Shown here: positions 1-8,952 of the stretch, in pieces
Layout: each line of letters starts with the position of its first letter
Position numbering within the stretch: the stretch's first letter is position 1
NCBI GenBank assembly: GCA_041660965.1
Contig: JBAZVH010000001.1
Location: 124,001 to 188,000, forward strand
Direction of reading: 5' to 3'
DNA length: 64,000 bases
Source of the DNA: Candidatus Gracilibacteria bacterium
GTDB lineage: Bacteria; Patescibacteriota; Gracilibacteria; BD1-5; JAGOOR01
The notes under the pieces: generated by a model
Told to the model about the DNA's origin: nothing
The model's database searches: none
Seen by the model: the letters and a program-made list of their open reading frames with translations, nothing else
Program-made: the position numbers and the translations under genes

Positions 1-399
1 GGTAACACCGATTTTATATCCTCTGATAATGGCGGACAATGATCTCGAAATAACATATTGGAATCAATTTGTTTGGTTGGGCAGATCGGGCAGAAAATAT
101 TCTGCCCCTACGATACATATGATACCGTGAATATGATTTGGCATCACGATAAATGCATCTAATTCAACATTTGGATAATGATTGGGTATTTCATGCCAAC
201 ATTGTTCTGCGATTTTTCAAAATTCTGTTGGATCCAATATGGGGGCACGATATTTTGTGCCTAGGGTTGAAGATATTCAACCCCTACGGATTTCACCAAA
301 CAAAGATTCTCGATTCATCGTACACATCGTCACAAAATATGCTCCATTTTGCGAATAGTCATACTTTGGTAAACGAATGGATTGACGGGTTCAGGACAT
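1..399 (-). CDS. REP-associated tyrosine transposase (RAYT, Y1_Tnp family), 3' end beyond the window
   Basis: A single-strand transposase of the IS200/RAYT group, expected to cut REP-type hairpins with a tyrosine nuclease. Read on the minus strand with TGA as Gly, the frame stays open from ATG at 399 to the window edge (133 residues). It shows the family order: SIRLPKYDYSQNGAYFVTMC, then NRESLFGEI, then VELDAFIVMPNHIHGII, whose H-x-H pair is the metal-binding HUH motif, then SLSAIIRGYK. The catalytic Tyr would lie beyond base 1. A TAA directly precedes the ATG. Three REP-like palindromes lie inside the frame and encode the RRGGISSTLGTKYRAP and GAEYFLPDL stretches. Family assignment is firm; whether the gene is active is unknown because the C-terminus is missing. 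Confidence 0.88.
88..107. repeat. REP-like palindrome inside the transposase gene
   Basis: GGGCAGAA, a 4-base AATA loop and TTCTGCCC form a perfect 8-bp stem, followed by CTACG. On the coding strand it begins with the CGTAGGGGCA tag. Confidence 0.75.
244..261. repeat. REP-like palindrome inside the transposase gene
   Basis: GGCACGA, TATT and TTGTGCC form a hairpin with one imperfect pair near the loop. It lies three bases from the next palindrome, so the two make a tandem pair typical of REP doublets. Confidence 0.65.
264..283. repeat. REP-like palindrome inside the transposase gene
   Basis: GGGTTGAA, GATA and TTCAACCC form a perfect 8-bp stem followed by CTACG, the same tag that follows the palindrome at 88-107. 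Confidence 0.75.
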
Positions 400-462
400 T
401 TATTTCCGATTGATTACAACTTCAGAAGTTTCCATATTTTTGGAGGTGAAAGATTAGGAATA

Positions 463-1050
463 TTAAATACTGATTACTTTTTCTTTCAAAAAATATCTTC
501 TCCTGAAAACTATTATAAGCACCATGAGAAGATTTAAAAATAACACATACCAGGAAAACACGGCATCATGAGAGAATATATGAGAGATAGCAATCAGATT
601 TACCATTGCCGCCACCACATCACATCCATAAAAAGGTACGCTCTCTGTATGAGGATAATACCACGTCTTACTAAATGTCGGAATAAATGCTATAAAATCA
701 ACCCCAAGTGAAAGAATAAGCACTAAAAATGGATTGCTCGTAATAGACCAAATAACCCCTATTGCAATAACCCCAACTAATACAGAAAAATCTAATCGGC
801 TTGCGCCACCCATTCAGTACTTAAAAGAAAGAATAAAGTAAACACACGATCAGAGGAATTGTACTCCCGCAAGATATACTCCAGCTCACCGTGACTGTAG
901 CAAGAGACTAAAAAACATAATACCAGTTAAGATAAATATCAAAAAACGGGTCATTCTCTGTGGTTTATATTCTCACTTATATATTGACCTAACTCCGATG
1001 ATAGGAGTAAGAAGGGCTAAAAAAATAGAAATAAGAGTGAGGGTATTCAT
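463..1050 (-). CDS. Conserved multi-pass membrane protein
   Basis: A 195-residue inner-membrane protein of unknown function. Reading through four TGA codons joins a leading hydrophobic segment (MNTLTLISIFLALLTPIIGV) to at least five further hydrophobic segments. A loop motif, PTFSKTWYYPHTESVPFYG, sits between two segments; a similar PT-x-x-K-x-W-x-x-P-x-x-E signature recurs in small Patescibacteria membrane proteins and faintly resembles PQ-loop/SWEET families, which is an inference only. The protein ends in a basic tail, RRRYFLKEK. The start at 1050 was chosen because the frame is open from there and it leaves only 19 bases to the preceding co-oriented gene, with which it probably forms an operon. 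Confidence 0.7.
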
Positions 1051-1069
1051 AGAAATTAAAAAGGGTAGA

Positions 1070-1321
1070 TTAATTATATTTTTGCCAGATTTTTCTCACA
1101 ACAGGCAATGCCAAAGTAGAAAAGAAATACCCCAATGTCGGTACCAACGCGTGCAGATACCAATTTTCTATTCCGAGAAGCTTCAGATAGAGTCCGATGA
1201 CGCAATACGTCATCACAAGAATAGCTATTCTCCGAGTTCATGAAGTCTCCCATGACTTATCAGATTCGACACGAGCATTGCGAGATTCAAGAGCAAAAAT
1301 GCGAGATTCTATATCAGTCAT
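1070..1321 (-). CDS. Small two-segment membrane protein
   Basis: An 83-residue protein of unknown function. It starts with a short charged helix (MTDIESRIFALESRNARVE), a probable coiled coil, followed by two membrane segments (RIAILVMTYCVIGLYLKLLG and LVPTLGYFFSTLALPVV) joined by IENWYLHA, and ends in a basic tail. One TGA (Gly) lies at the start of the first segment. A similar plan, a short coiled coil followed by a membrane hairpin, is common in Patescibacteria proteins of unknown role. It is first in a probable two-gene operon with the membrane protein that follows. Confidence 0.65.
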
Positions 1322-1368
1322 ACAAGAAATTTAAAAAACCGATACACAATAAATTACTGCGTATCGGG

Positions 1369-1428
1369 CCCCGCTCCTTTTTTTGAAAACAAGAATTTAT
1401 ATCTAGAATTACAAGAAAATGAGCGGGG
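1369..1428. repeat. Palindromic element, CCCCGCTC...GAGCGGGG family
   Basis: CCCCGCTC at 1369-1376 and GAGCGGGG at 1421-1428 are perfect complements around about 44 A/T-rich bases. The outer arms and the adjoining CCTTTTT and GAAAAT match the arms of two elements inside rnpB (49404-49708 and 49729-49787). It fills the 226-base gap between the small membrane protein and the DUF177 gene. It could also act as a terminator, but the shared sequence argues for a dispersed element. Confidence 0.6.
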
Positions 1429-1548
1429 GGTTCCACCCGAATATTATACTTTTGGTGATGTAGTCGCGTCTCCGTGCCACAGGAGATAGAATCATTGTAG
1501 CCAGTCTTTTATTATTGCAAGGTCCTTTGAAATCAGTACAATGCCCGT

Positions 1549-1923
1549 ATGTCTCTCTTTTCTCTCGATGTCTCAGCAATACTGGAAAGTCCAGTCGGAA
1601 CTTTACAAGAATTTCACTTTGAACAAATTCCCCCAGAAGATACCTTCTCTGAAGTAATCTGCCGTGGTGAGCTCGTGATGGATATCAAGCTCATCCACCA
1701 ATCTTATGGCATCGAGTGCGTCTTTGTAGCACTCAAGACAACGATAGACATCCCCGATGAATCTATTCAATCCGAAAAAGTAACACTTACCAATCAATCT
1801 CGAGAATTTCATCTCAAAAAAACTCCAGATGATTCCGACGATATTCAGTATATCGATACCCACAAACTCGCCATCGATCTCACACAAGCAATAGAAGAAG
1901 AACTACTGATTGCGGGGCTTTAG
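1549..1923 (+). CDS. DUF177 (YceD-like) protein
   Basis: A 124-residue soluble protein of the DUF177 family. Family members are usually encoded beside rpmF (ribosomal protein L32) and are linked to 23S rRNA metabolism; rpmF is not adjacent here. Supporting features are an all-beta N-terminal half (DVSAILESPVGTLQEFHF), a central segment with CRGELVMDIKLIHQSYGIEC, and the characteristic acidic end DDIQYIDTHKLAIDLTQAIE. There are no TGA codons, and the gene ends in TAG. It is a monocistron between a palindromic element and the convergent tRNA-Glu. Confidence 0.7.
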   Translation: MSLFSLDVSAILESPVGTLQEFHFEQIPPEDTFSEVICRGELVMDIKLIHQSYGIECVFVALKTTIDIPDESIQSEKVTLTNQSREFHLKKTPDDSDDIQYIDTHKLAIDLTQAIEEELLIAGL

Positions 1924-2051
1924 TTTATTCTTGAATATATAAAAACACCTTCTCGCAAGAAGATGCTTCAAGGGATATACGAACATTTTATTAAAAAAAT
2001 CTATCCTGTTTACTTTTTCTTTTATCTTCTTCTTGAGAGCAAAGCTCGAAT

Positions 2052-2126
2052 TGGTGATCTCACGGAGAATCGAACTCCGATTGCGGGAATGAGAATCCCG
2101 TGTCCTAACCGTTAGACGATGAGACC
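2052..2126 (-). tRNA. tRNA-Glu (anticodon CTC)
   Basis: Full cloverleaf: acceptor GGTCTCA pairs with TGAGATC, the anticodon stem CGGGA/TCCCG encloses TTCTCAT, and the T arm is CGGAG TTCGATT CTCCG. The 3' CCA is encoded in the DNA. Confidence 0.95.
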
Positions 2127-2130
2127 ATGA

Positions 2131-2199
2131 GAGTAGTTAGTAATAAGTAATTAGTATTTAGACTCAGTCCAACGACTAACTACCAACGACTAACTACTT
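2131..2199. repeat. TAGTTAGT-type inverted repeat, no cargo gene
   Basis: AGTAGTTAGTAATAAG on the left is mirrored by the right arm, which ends ACGACTAACTACTT, with about 20 bases between the arms. The arms match those that flank the four-helix-bundle gene at 38305-38658, so this looks like an empty copy of that cassette between tRNA-Glu and rplK. Confidence 0.6.
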
Positions 2200-2205
2200 C
2201 TGCAA

Positions 2206-2634
2206 TTACTCTGATTCGATACCCATAGACCGAGCTGATCCACGGACAATCATTTTCGCTGCTTCCATATCGTTGGCATTGAGGTCAGGCATCTTCTCTT
2301 TAGCAATTGCTTCGAGCTGAGCCATGGTCAATTTACCAACTTTTACTTTATGAGGTGTAGCAGAACCACTTTCAAGACCAAGAGCTTTTTTAATAAGGTA
2401 AGTCATAGGTGGTTCTCGCATCTCAAATGTAAAACTGCGATCATCATAAATAGTGATAATAGTTGGTAAAATCGTTCCCATACGGTCACGAGTTTTATCA
2501 TTAAATTGCTTACAAAAGTCAGCAATCTGAATACCGGTTGGTCACAAAGCCGTACCAATTGGTGGGGCTGGTGTCGCAGATCCGGCAGTGATTTGGAGTT
2601 TGACGATTCGTGTAATCTCCTTTTTCTTTGCCAT
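2206..2634 (-). CDS. rplK: 50S ribosomal protein L11
   Basis: Part of the GTPase-associated centre of the large subunit, where it binds 23S rRNA with L10/L12. The 142-residue product has the usual length. The N-terminal domain reads [20 protein letters not shown] with the proline-rich [15 protein letters not shown] motif, and the C-terminal RNA-binding domain ends [16 protein letters not shown]. The glycine of ALGPTG is TGA, a position that does not vary in this family and so supports the recoding directly. The partner gene rplA is not next to it; downstream lie an inverted repeat and tRNA-Glu, and upstream lies tRNA-Lys. Confidence 0.97.
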
Positions 2635-2821
2635 AAAATAAATGGTTAATCGTTGAAAGTTCAACGTTGTCTCGAAATGAGACGATTTCTCGTGAGAAGC
2701 CCTAAAAAATAATTAGGCACGAGTTATTTGACTATGCTCTGGTACAAAAACGCTCTTCGATAAACTAGAGAGCATTCATCTCGCTAGGTTGTTAAACCAT
2801 GAGCGAGCAAAGCGAGTCGAA

Positions 2822-2897
2822 TGGTGGGTCCTCCGGGATTCGAACCCGGGACCAGCGGATTAAGAGTCCGATGCTCTACCAACTGAGCTAAGAACCC
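2822..2897 (-). tRNA. tRNA-Lys (anticodon CTT)
   Basis: Acceptor GGGTTCT pairs with AGGACCC, the D arm is GCTCAGTTGGTAGAGC, the anticodon loop is CTCTTAA, the T loop is TTCGAAT, and CCA is encoded. The 187 bases between it and rplK hold short inverted repeats but no gene that I can see. Confidence 0.95.
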
Positions 2898-2935
2898 TCG
2901 CCGAAGGATTATAATAAAAAATAACGAAAGGCAAG

Positions 2936-4207
2936 CTATTTTTTATCAACTATTTTTGCGAAACTCTCTCAAAATTCCTTTACTCCAAATCGCTGAGCAT
3001 GAGACATAATATTCTCAGCATCATTATATTTACCAGCTTGAATATTCTCATGAAATTCCAAAAATCATTTTTCGAAGCTCTCATCTGTTTCTTCTGGGAA
3101 AAATTCTCCTGTTACGCCGTCAATACTCGTCTCAAGAAGTCATCCAGCCGCTTGTCCAAATACTGGTAACCCTGCAGCCATAGCTTCAATAGGCGCCATG
3201 CCGGCGTCCTCTTTTTGTGGCATCAAAAATCATCGAGCATTCTTATAGACCTCGACCACCTCTTTATCGCTCAATCTTCCGAGAAACTCTACTGAGGGGC
3301 CAGCCAATTCTCTGAGTTCTTCTTCTTGCGCACCAGCACCAATAATCTTTAAAGGAATACGGAGTTTTGAGAGTACACGAATCGGGATGTCTACTCTCTT
3401 AAAAGGCGTCAAAGCACTCGTAATAACATAAAAATTCCGTTCCGATACTCGGTACTCGGTACTCGGTACTCGGTACTTCTCTGTGTCAACTGGCGGATAA
3501 ATAATTATAGAGTCTCTTTTGTAGTATTTTTGAATTCGTGCTTGCACTTCCCTACTATTTGCGATATAGATATCAGGCGATTTGGACGCCTGGAGATCTA
3601 TTTTTCGGAGAACCGCAAACAGCACTCGAACTAATGGTCAAATACAATATATTTTTACAAAAGAAATAATCCTTCATTTTGTACTTTGGATTTTGTACTT
3701 TGTATTTATAAATCCAAGTTCCTCTTGGATTTGTGTGCTCCAATCCCACAGATATCGTGCTGGGGAATGACAATAGCAAATATGAAAGAGTCTCTGATCT
3801 GAAGTTTTGAGTCTTGAGTTTTGAGTCTTGAGTTGTGCATTTTCTGATATCTTTTCAAAAGTTCCATCCTCTTTTCTCTTTTCTCTTTTCTCTTTTCTCT
3901 TTCATCCTACTCCATGAGCAAATCAGCTTGAGCTGGAAATCACCAAGTCATACCCTGAAAGATCAATTGCAGAAACAGAAAATGTCATCAGGGGCAGTGA
4001 AGCTCGGGGTCTTTTTGTGATTTTATATAACCACTGAGCTGGACCTGTGCAGTGAATTTTCTCTTTTGGAAATACTTTTCCTACTTTTTCTTCATCATAC
4101 ATCAGAGTAAATACATCCGCTTCTGGATACATCTTCATAAGTTCTAGAAGTACCCTCTCTGCGCCTCAGAGCTTTATAAGCATCTCATGAACAATGGCAA
4201 TTTTCAT
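2936..4207 (-). CDS. GT4-type glycosyltransferase with four in-frame low-complexity tracts
   Basis: A GT-B fold transferase (group 1) that would add a sugar from a nucleotide donor to a surface polysaccharide or lipid. The 423-residue frame starts MKIAIVHEMLIKLGGAERVL, with HICYCHSPARYLWD in the acceptor domain and PDIYIANSREVQARI at the domain junction. The donor domain has RVDIPIRVLSKLRIPLKIIG and ends with GFLMPQKEDAGMAPIEAMAA, which carries the conserved E-x7-E motif. Short repetitive tracts interrupt it near residues 102-113, 122-133, 165-178 and 242-254. A paralog lies at 51876-53030. The gene begins five bases after dnaA ends, so the two are probably co-transcribed. Confidence 0.88.
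3446..3478. repeat. TACTCGG short tandem repeat inside the glycosyltransferase gene
   Basis: About five units of the 7-mer TACTCGG, read on the coding strand as KYRVPSTEYRVS. A related 7-mer tract occupies the same protein position in the paralog at 52367-52400. Confidence 0.75.
3666..3712. repeat. TTTGTACTTTG repeat inside the glycosyltransferase gene
   Basis: Three imperfect units, translated on the coding strand as INTKYKIQSTK. Relatives of this tract occur in frame in the P-type ATPase (32286-32355) and between genes at 33890-33921. Confidence 0.65.
3806..3838. repeat. GAGTCTTGAGTTTT repeat inside the glycosyltransferase gene
   Basis: Two and a half units of a 14-mer, translated on the coding strand as AQLKTQNSRLKTSD, directly upstream of the conserved HSPARYLWD motif. 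Confidence 0.65.
3869..3903. repeat. TTTTCTC tandem repeat inside the glycosyltransferase gene
   Basis: A pyrimidine tract of about four TTTTCTC/TTTTCTCT units, translated on the coding strand as KRKEKREKRKED, a charged stretch foreign to the family. Confidence 0.7.
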
Positions 4208-4212
4208 ACGAG

Positions 4213-5628
4213 TTATACCCCTATTTTTTCACGAAGAGAATAGATATCACTGGCAAGCCGTTGGTCTTTTTTGAGGAGGAGGTCGAGCTTTTTGCAGGAA
4301 TACATCACAGCAGAGTGCTCACGACCATTGAAGATATTACCAATTCGCTCATACGTATAGCGAAGTTTGTTTTTGAGGAGGTACATCGCGACTTGTCGTG
4401 GAATCATCACATCTCGTGAACGATTATCGCCGAGAAGTGCCTGTGTCTCAATGCCAAAGTAATCAGCCACTCATTGGATAACTTCTTGGTAGGAAATATT
4501 TCGAAGAATATTTTTTGCACTACTCTCGCCCATCATCTTGTGTTTGACACCGAGACGATCAAATCGGTTTGCGATAGTCTCAACAGTAGGAAGCGAACCA
4601 GAGAGCTCATGTTCTGCAATCATCTGATTGAGCATTCATTCGATTTCACGAATATTTTTACCCATATTGTAGGCGATATATTCAGCGACTTCTTGAGGGA
4701 CGATAAATTCTTTTTCACGAGCTTTTTGCTGGAGAATAGCGAGACGTGTCTCAAAATCGGGGATATCGATATCCACCATAATACCCCATTCAAATCGACT
4801 CACAAGTCGTGGCTCTATCTCTGTGAGTTCCTTAGGAGGACGATCTGAGCTGAGCACAATCTGACGACCAGTATCATAGAGGATATTGAAGAGCATATAG
4901 AGCTCTTCTTGAGTTTGTTTTTTTCCAGCCAAAAACTGGATATCATCGACGAGAAGTACGTCGATAGAGCGGTATTTGGCGCGCATCTGCTCGATTCGTC
5001 GATCCTTGACAGAATTCACATATTCGGAAACGAACTGGTCAGATGTGATGTAGACGACTTTCTTCTCTGGAGTTTTTTTCTTGATCTCAAGTGCTACACC
5101 TTGCAAAAGATGAGTCTTCCCGAGTCACACATCCGAATAGACAAACAGAGGATTATAGAGAGCGCCTGGCTTTCGCACGACAGCTTCACAGGCAGAATAA
5201 GCAAGTTGATTACTTGGTCCGACGATAAAGTGATCGAGGTCAAAGCGTGATGAAAAATCCTCACGGCCAGGATTATTTTTTGCAGTAGCAATTTTTGCTT
5301 TTTCTTGAGATGACTGAGACGTTTTAAAAGTTTTTCGGCAGTCTATAACGTGTGTGTAGGTAGGATTTTCTATTTGAGAATCTACGATAATTTCTAGGTC
5401 ATCCACTTCTCCCCAAATCTCCTGAGCTGCCAATAACATAACATCTGAGAATCTATGAGAGATATTATCCCGGATGAATTCTGAAACAACGCCGAGAACG
5501 AGCTTTTTGTTTTCACACTGTACGAGACTCAGTTTTTGAAAATAGGTCAAAAAATCTTGTTTTCGCATCTTCTGAACGAGAAGCTCAGAGAATAACTGGA
5601 GATGTGTCATGTCAGAGAGAGAAAACAT
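4213..5628 (-). CDS. dnaA: Chromosomal replication initiator protein DnaA
   Basis: The AAA+ initiator that binds DnaA boxes and opens the origin. It has 471 residues, close to the family norm. Domain I lies at about 1-85, followed by a linker. The AAA+ domain has the Walker A motif GLGKTHLLQG near residue 168, whose first glycine is TGA, and Walker B as VLLVDDIQFLAGKKQTQEE. The C-terminal helix-turn-helix carries the DnaA signature (GREHSAVMYSCKKL, with DNRSRDVMIPRQVAMYL before it). Three TGA codons split it under the standard code. dnaN does not follow; a glycosyltransferase starts five bases downstream instead. Confidence 0.97.
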
Positions 5629-5634
5629 ATGAAC

Positions 5635-5664
5635 CCATTATTGAATTTTGGATTTTAAAGTCAA
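5635..5664 (-). promoter_or_regulatory. Probable dnaA promoter, near-leaderless
   Basis: On the minus strand TTGACT, an 18-base spacer and TAATGG end six bases before the dnaA ATG at 5628. No Shine-Dalgarno sequence lies between. The remaining bases to 5821 are A/T-rich; I could not find TTATCCACA-type boxes in them. Confidence 0.45.
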
Positions 5665-5821
5665 AGAAAAAATGGCTTGATTTTCATGTGAAGATAATAT
5701 TCGTTTTCTCAGCAGTGTTTTCTCAAAATTGACTTTCTACATTATATTCCACTATATTTTTATAGAATAAAATGATAAAATATACAACTGTTATTCTGGT
5801 CATCCAAAAAAATATATCCAT

Positions 5822-6565
5822 TTAGTGTCAAGAATGTGCATCTCCCTCTGTATGATTTTCCGATCATTGAGACCCATCTGAATCGGACGATAGAGATCAT
5901 TGATCAAAATTTCGTTTCCCAAAAATCTCATTTCCTTTGCTATAGAGAGCGCCGAGAAAAAATCCTAATTTTGTGAGCCAATGAGAGAAAATTATTTTAT
6001 AAAATGCGAAGAAAAAACCAATGAGAAGAATACTATATGCTCGATCCATAATCCATAGGTATATCTGTGCATTCGTAAAAAATGGTGTCTGTAAAAATGT
6101 GCGTGAATAGAGTGGTGCGTCTCTCATTATAGGGAGAATACCAGAAGAAAGTGAGAGAAGAGCTACTCCAAACAACACAAAACAAGCAGAAAGTATAATG
6201 ATTTTTGATACAAACCATAGAGATCCACGGACCATACCGCGTGCATGAATTCCGACACTGATAGGTGAAAAGAAAAACAGAAAGACCATAATGACATTTG
6301 AAGAAAACAAAAGGATTCCCCTATTATCTACAATCAAATTTCCAAAAATAAGAGTACGAGTAATATCTGGGGTGACAAACGTCATCTGATACACAAATAA
6401 ATAACATCAAAGCCCGAGAAGTGCTCCGAAAAAAGCTTCATATACTTTATGGGGTCCGTAAAGAAAAAAGAGCACAAGAGCAATGATATAACTGAGGATG
6501 ATAAGTCCATCGACAGAATTTGCGAAAAAATCAAACATAAAAAAAGAATTGAGGATACTTCTCAT
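5822..6565 (-). CDS. Integral membrane protein with acidic tail
   Basis: A 247-residue protein of unknown function, with a CvpA-like outline but no motif I can confirm. Read through TGA it begins MRSILNSFFMFDFFANSVDG and has about five to six hydrophobic segments, including GLIILSYIIALVLFFLYG, VIMVFLFFFSPISVG and IIILSACFVLFGVALL. It ends with a soluble, Gly/Ser/Asp-rich tail of some 30 residues that is visible only when TGA is Gly. CvpA-type proteins also start with a helix containing a D-G or D-A motif and have four segments; the VDGLIILSYIIALVLF start is compatible with that. It lies divergently behind dnaA, with an intergenic region of 193 bases. Confidence 0.6.
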
Positions 6566-6590
6566 AGTAAAGAAAAGCTATAACTTGCAA

Positions 6591-7295
6591 CTATTTTGTG
6601 AGGACATTGTGTGATTCTATAAAATCAATAACTTGAGAAAAATCAGAAATTCAGTAATTTGCATTTTTGAGACACTCTTTGTCAGGATGACGAAAATGAT
6701 GATAGTAGATACTTCTCGCCCCGCACGCTTTGGCTCAGAGAAGTCACGGAAGACCATCTTCTATTACGAGGCATTCCGAAAGAGGGACATTGAGTCGTTC
6801 CGCGGAACGAATCCATACTTCCGGATCTGGCTTGTGATATGAGAGGTCTTCGGCTCCGATAATATTGAGATGATCGTGGATACCGAGTGTGTCTCAGAGG
6901 AAATACTGAGAGATCCCCATGATGCCGAGGATGCGTATCACCCGATTTGCCCGAGAATTGGATCCGATAGCCAATTGGATGTGATTATCCTGACAGTATC
7001 GGAAAAACACCAATAATGACGGATCCGTTTCGAGTCCGGCAGACATACTCTTTGCCTGCTGCTCATCAATATGGGCTATCATCTCATCAAAATCGATAGT
7101 GTATCCGTACGACTCATTGAGATAATCAACGATTTGACGAATAGACTTTGCAGCAAAACCACTCCTATCCCATTCAGATTTTTGGATCCGAATATTTTTG
7201 AAGCCAAAAAATGACCACAATGCTCAGAACATATGAGGTTCCGTATGAGCTATGACTCCGTCAAAATCAAGCAAAACAGCACGGATAGGAATCAT
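6591..7295 (-). CDS. HAD-superfamily (subfamily IA) phosphatase or phosphomutase
   Basis: A cytoplasmic Mg-dependent hydrolase of small phosphorylated metabolites, in the beta-phosphoglucomutase/phosphoglycolate phosphatase group. The 234-residue frame has motif I as LLDFDGVIAHTEPH near residue 10, followed by an alpha-helical cap. Motif II is AIGSNS, motif III the lysine in YHKPDPEVWIRSAERL, and motif IV CLVIEDGLPGLLGAKACG. Four glycines are TGA, two of them in motif IV where Gly is expected. The substrate cannot be read from the sequence. It is transcribed away from the divergent S41 protease gene. Confidence 0.88.
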
Positions 7296-7403
7296 ATTTT
7301 TTTAAAAAACTACTATTATATTGAACAGTATTGTAATAGAAAAACACCAAAAAGACACTTTTTTCTCCTTGTATAATAAAAAACACCCGTACACTTTATC
7401 TCT

Positions 7404-8936
7404 ATGAAAAAAATACTTCTTCTCTTCTGTTTTCTCCTCGGAAGTGGGTTTGCTTTTGCAAAAGATTTGACCATTGGTGATACTTTAACGTTGTATTTCA
7501 ATGATCTTTTCCCAATAGTTTATACGAGTCATAGTGACATCGTCCTCAAGTATACAGATATTGGTAATAAGCCGTGACTCAGATCAGCACTTCAGAGGGG
7601 CATATACTATGATATGATAGCAAATACAAATTCTGCTCTCAATCCAGATACACAGATGAAGGATAAAGTCTTCGCTACACTGCTTAAAAAACATTTTGGG
7701 ATTGAGATCACAACAGATGATTCGTATCTTACATCTCATGATTATGAAGTATTTATGAAAAGCATAAAGCTCTCATTCGTGTATACTCTGCTACAAAAAC
7801 TCAATACTTCACCAAATATAAAATCTGCTGCGACTGCCATTCCACCAGTTTCCAGACTCTGATTAACAAAGAATTACTATGTCCTCAATGAAGTCTATAG
7901 TATCATAAAAGATAATCATCTCGATGCCGATACGATCTCTGATGAAGCCCTCATTTATGGAGCAGCCGAGGGAATTGCAGCTAGCACTGGGGATGAATAC
8001 ACACAGTATTTCCCACCTGAATCATCTCATGTTTTTCAGCAAAGTCTCGAAGGAAAAATAGCATGAATTGGGGTGTTACTCGATCGTGATAGTAAAGATG
8101 TCCTGATGATAAAAGAAGTTATCAAAAAAAGCCCTGCAGAAAAAGCAGGTCTCCAAATACAAGATAAAATCCTCAAAATAGATGGAGTACTAGTCGATAC
8201 GAACAACGGTATCGAAGATGAAATCCTACGACTCAGAGGCAAAGAAAAAACAACCGTGGTTTTGACTGTCATATCTGGCAGCCAGACAAAAACGGTCACC
8301 ATCACTCGAGCCATTATTTCTATTCCTATCGTGGAAACGCAAGATCTCGAAAAGGCGCAGATTATTACGTATCGTGAAGTAGCATTTTGAACGGATAAAA
8401 TACTCGGGGAAGCGCTCCAAAAATTTCTCGCAAGTGGTAAAAAAAGACTTATCCTCGATCTCCGCGATAACCCAGGCGGATCCATGCTGGAAACGAGAAA
8501 TATTCTCAATTTTTTCATCGATAAAGGTAGTCCTCTCGTCACGCTCAAGTATAAAACAAAACAAAACACCTATTCTGCGACAATGCCTCAGATGACAGAC
8601 TGGTCACGCTATGAAATCATCGTCCTCGTGAACAAAAATACCGCTTCTGCCGCTGAAGTCATCGTCGCCGTACTCCGAGAATATATGATGAGTAACCTCG
8701 TCGTCATCGGTGAAAGAACGTATGGAAAGGGCGTCGTGCAAGAACTGCTTTCGTTCGACGATAATTCTCTCCTCAAATACACTGTGGCAGAATGGATCAC
8801 TCCAAAGAAACTCTCAATCAATAAAGTCGGCATCAAACCAGATATAGTGCTCTCACTTGATATCAATGCTTGGAAGAAAAACAAAATAGACACTCAGCTC
8901 GTTGCAGCAGAGAAATATGTATTTCCGAAAAAATAA
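7404..8936 (+). CDS. Secreted S41-family C-terminal processing protease
   Basis: A serine protease that trims envelope proteins outside the cytoplasmic membrane. The 510-residue product begins with a Sec signal peptide (MKKILLLFCFLLGSGFAFA). A helical N-terminal region precedes a PDZ domain at about 210-300, which contains KSPAEKAGLQIQDKILKIDG. The protease core follows with LILDLRDNPGGSMLETRNIL, the catalytic serine in NKNTASAAEVIVA and the catalytic lysine in RTYGKGVVQE. Four TGA codons are read as Gly, two of them in the PDZ/core junction. It is longer than average CtpA because of the N-terminal region. The gene stands alone and converges on the giant protein gene. Confidence 0.92.
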
Positions 8937-8952
8937 TTCTAGATAATTATAG

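Noticed and set aside
3446..3478. CRISPR array
   Set aside because: Seven-base units without spacers; the tract is a simple tandem repeat within a gene. No array or cas gene is visible in the window.
5629..5821. Replication origin upstream of dnaA
   Set aside because: The region is A/T-rich, but no DnaA boxes (TTATCCACA type) could be found and dnaN is not adjacent. GC skew was not computed.
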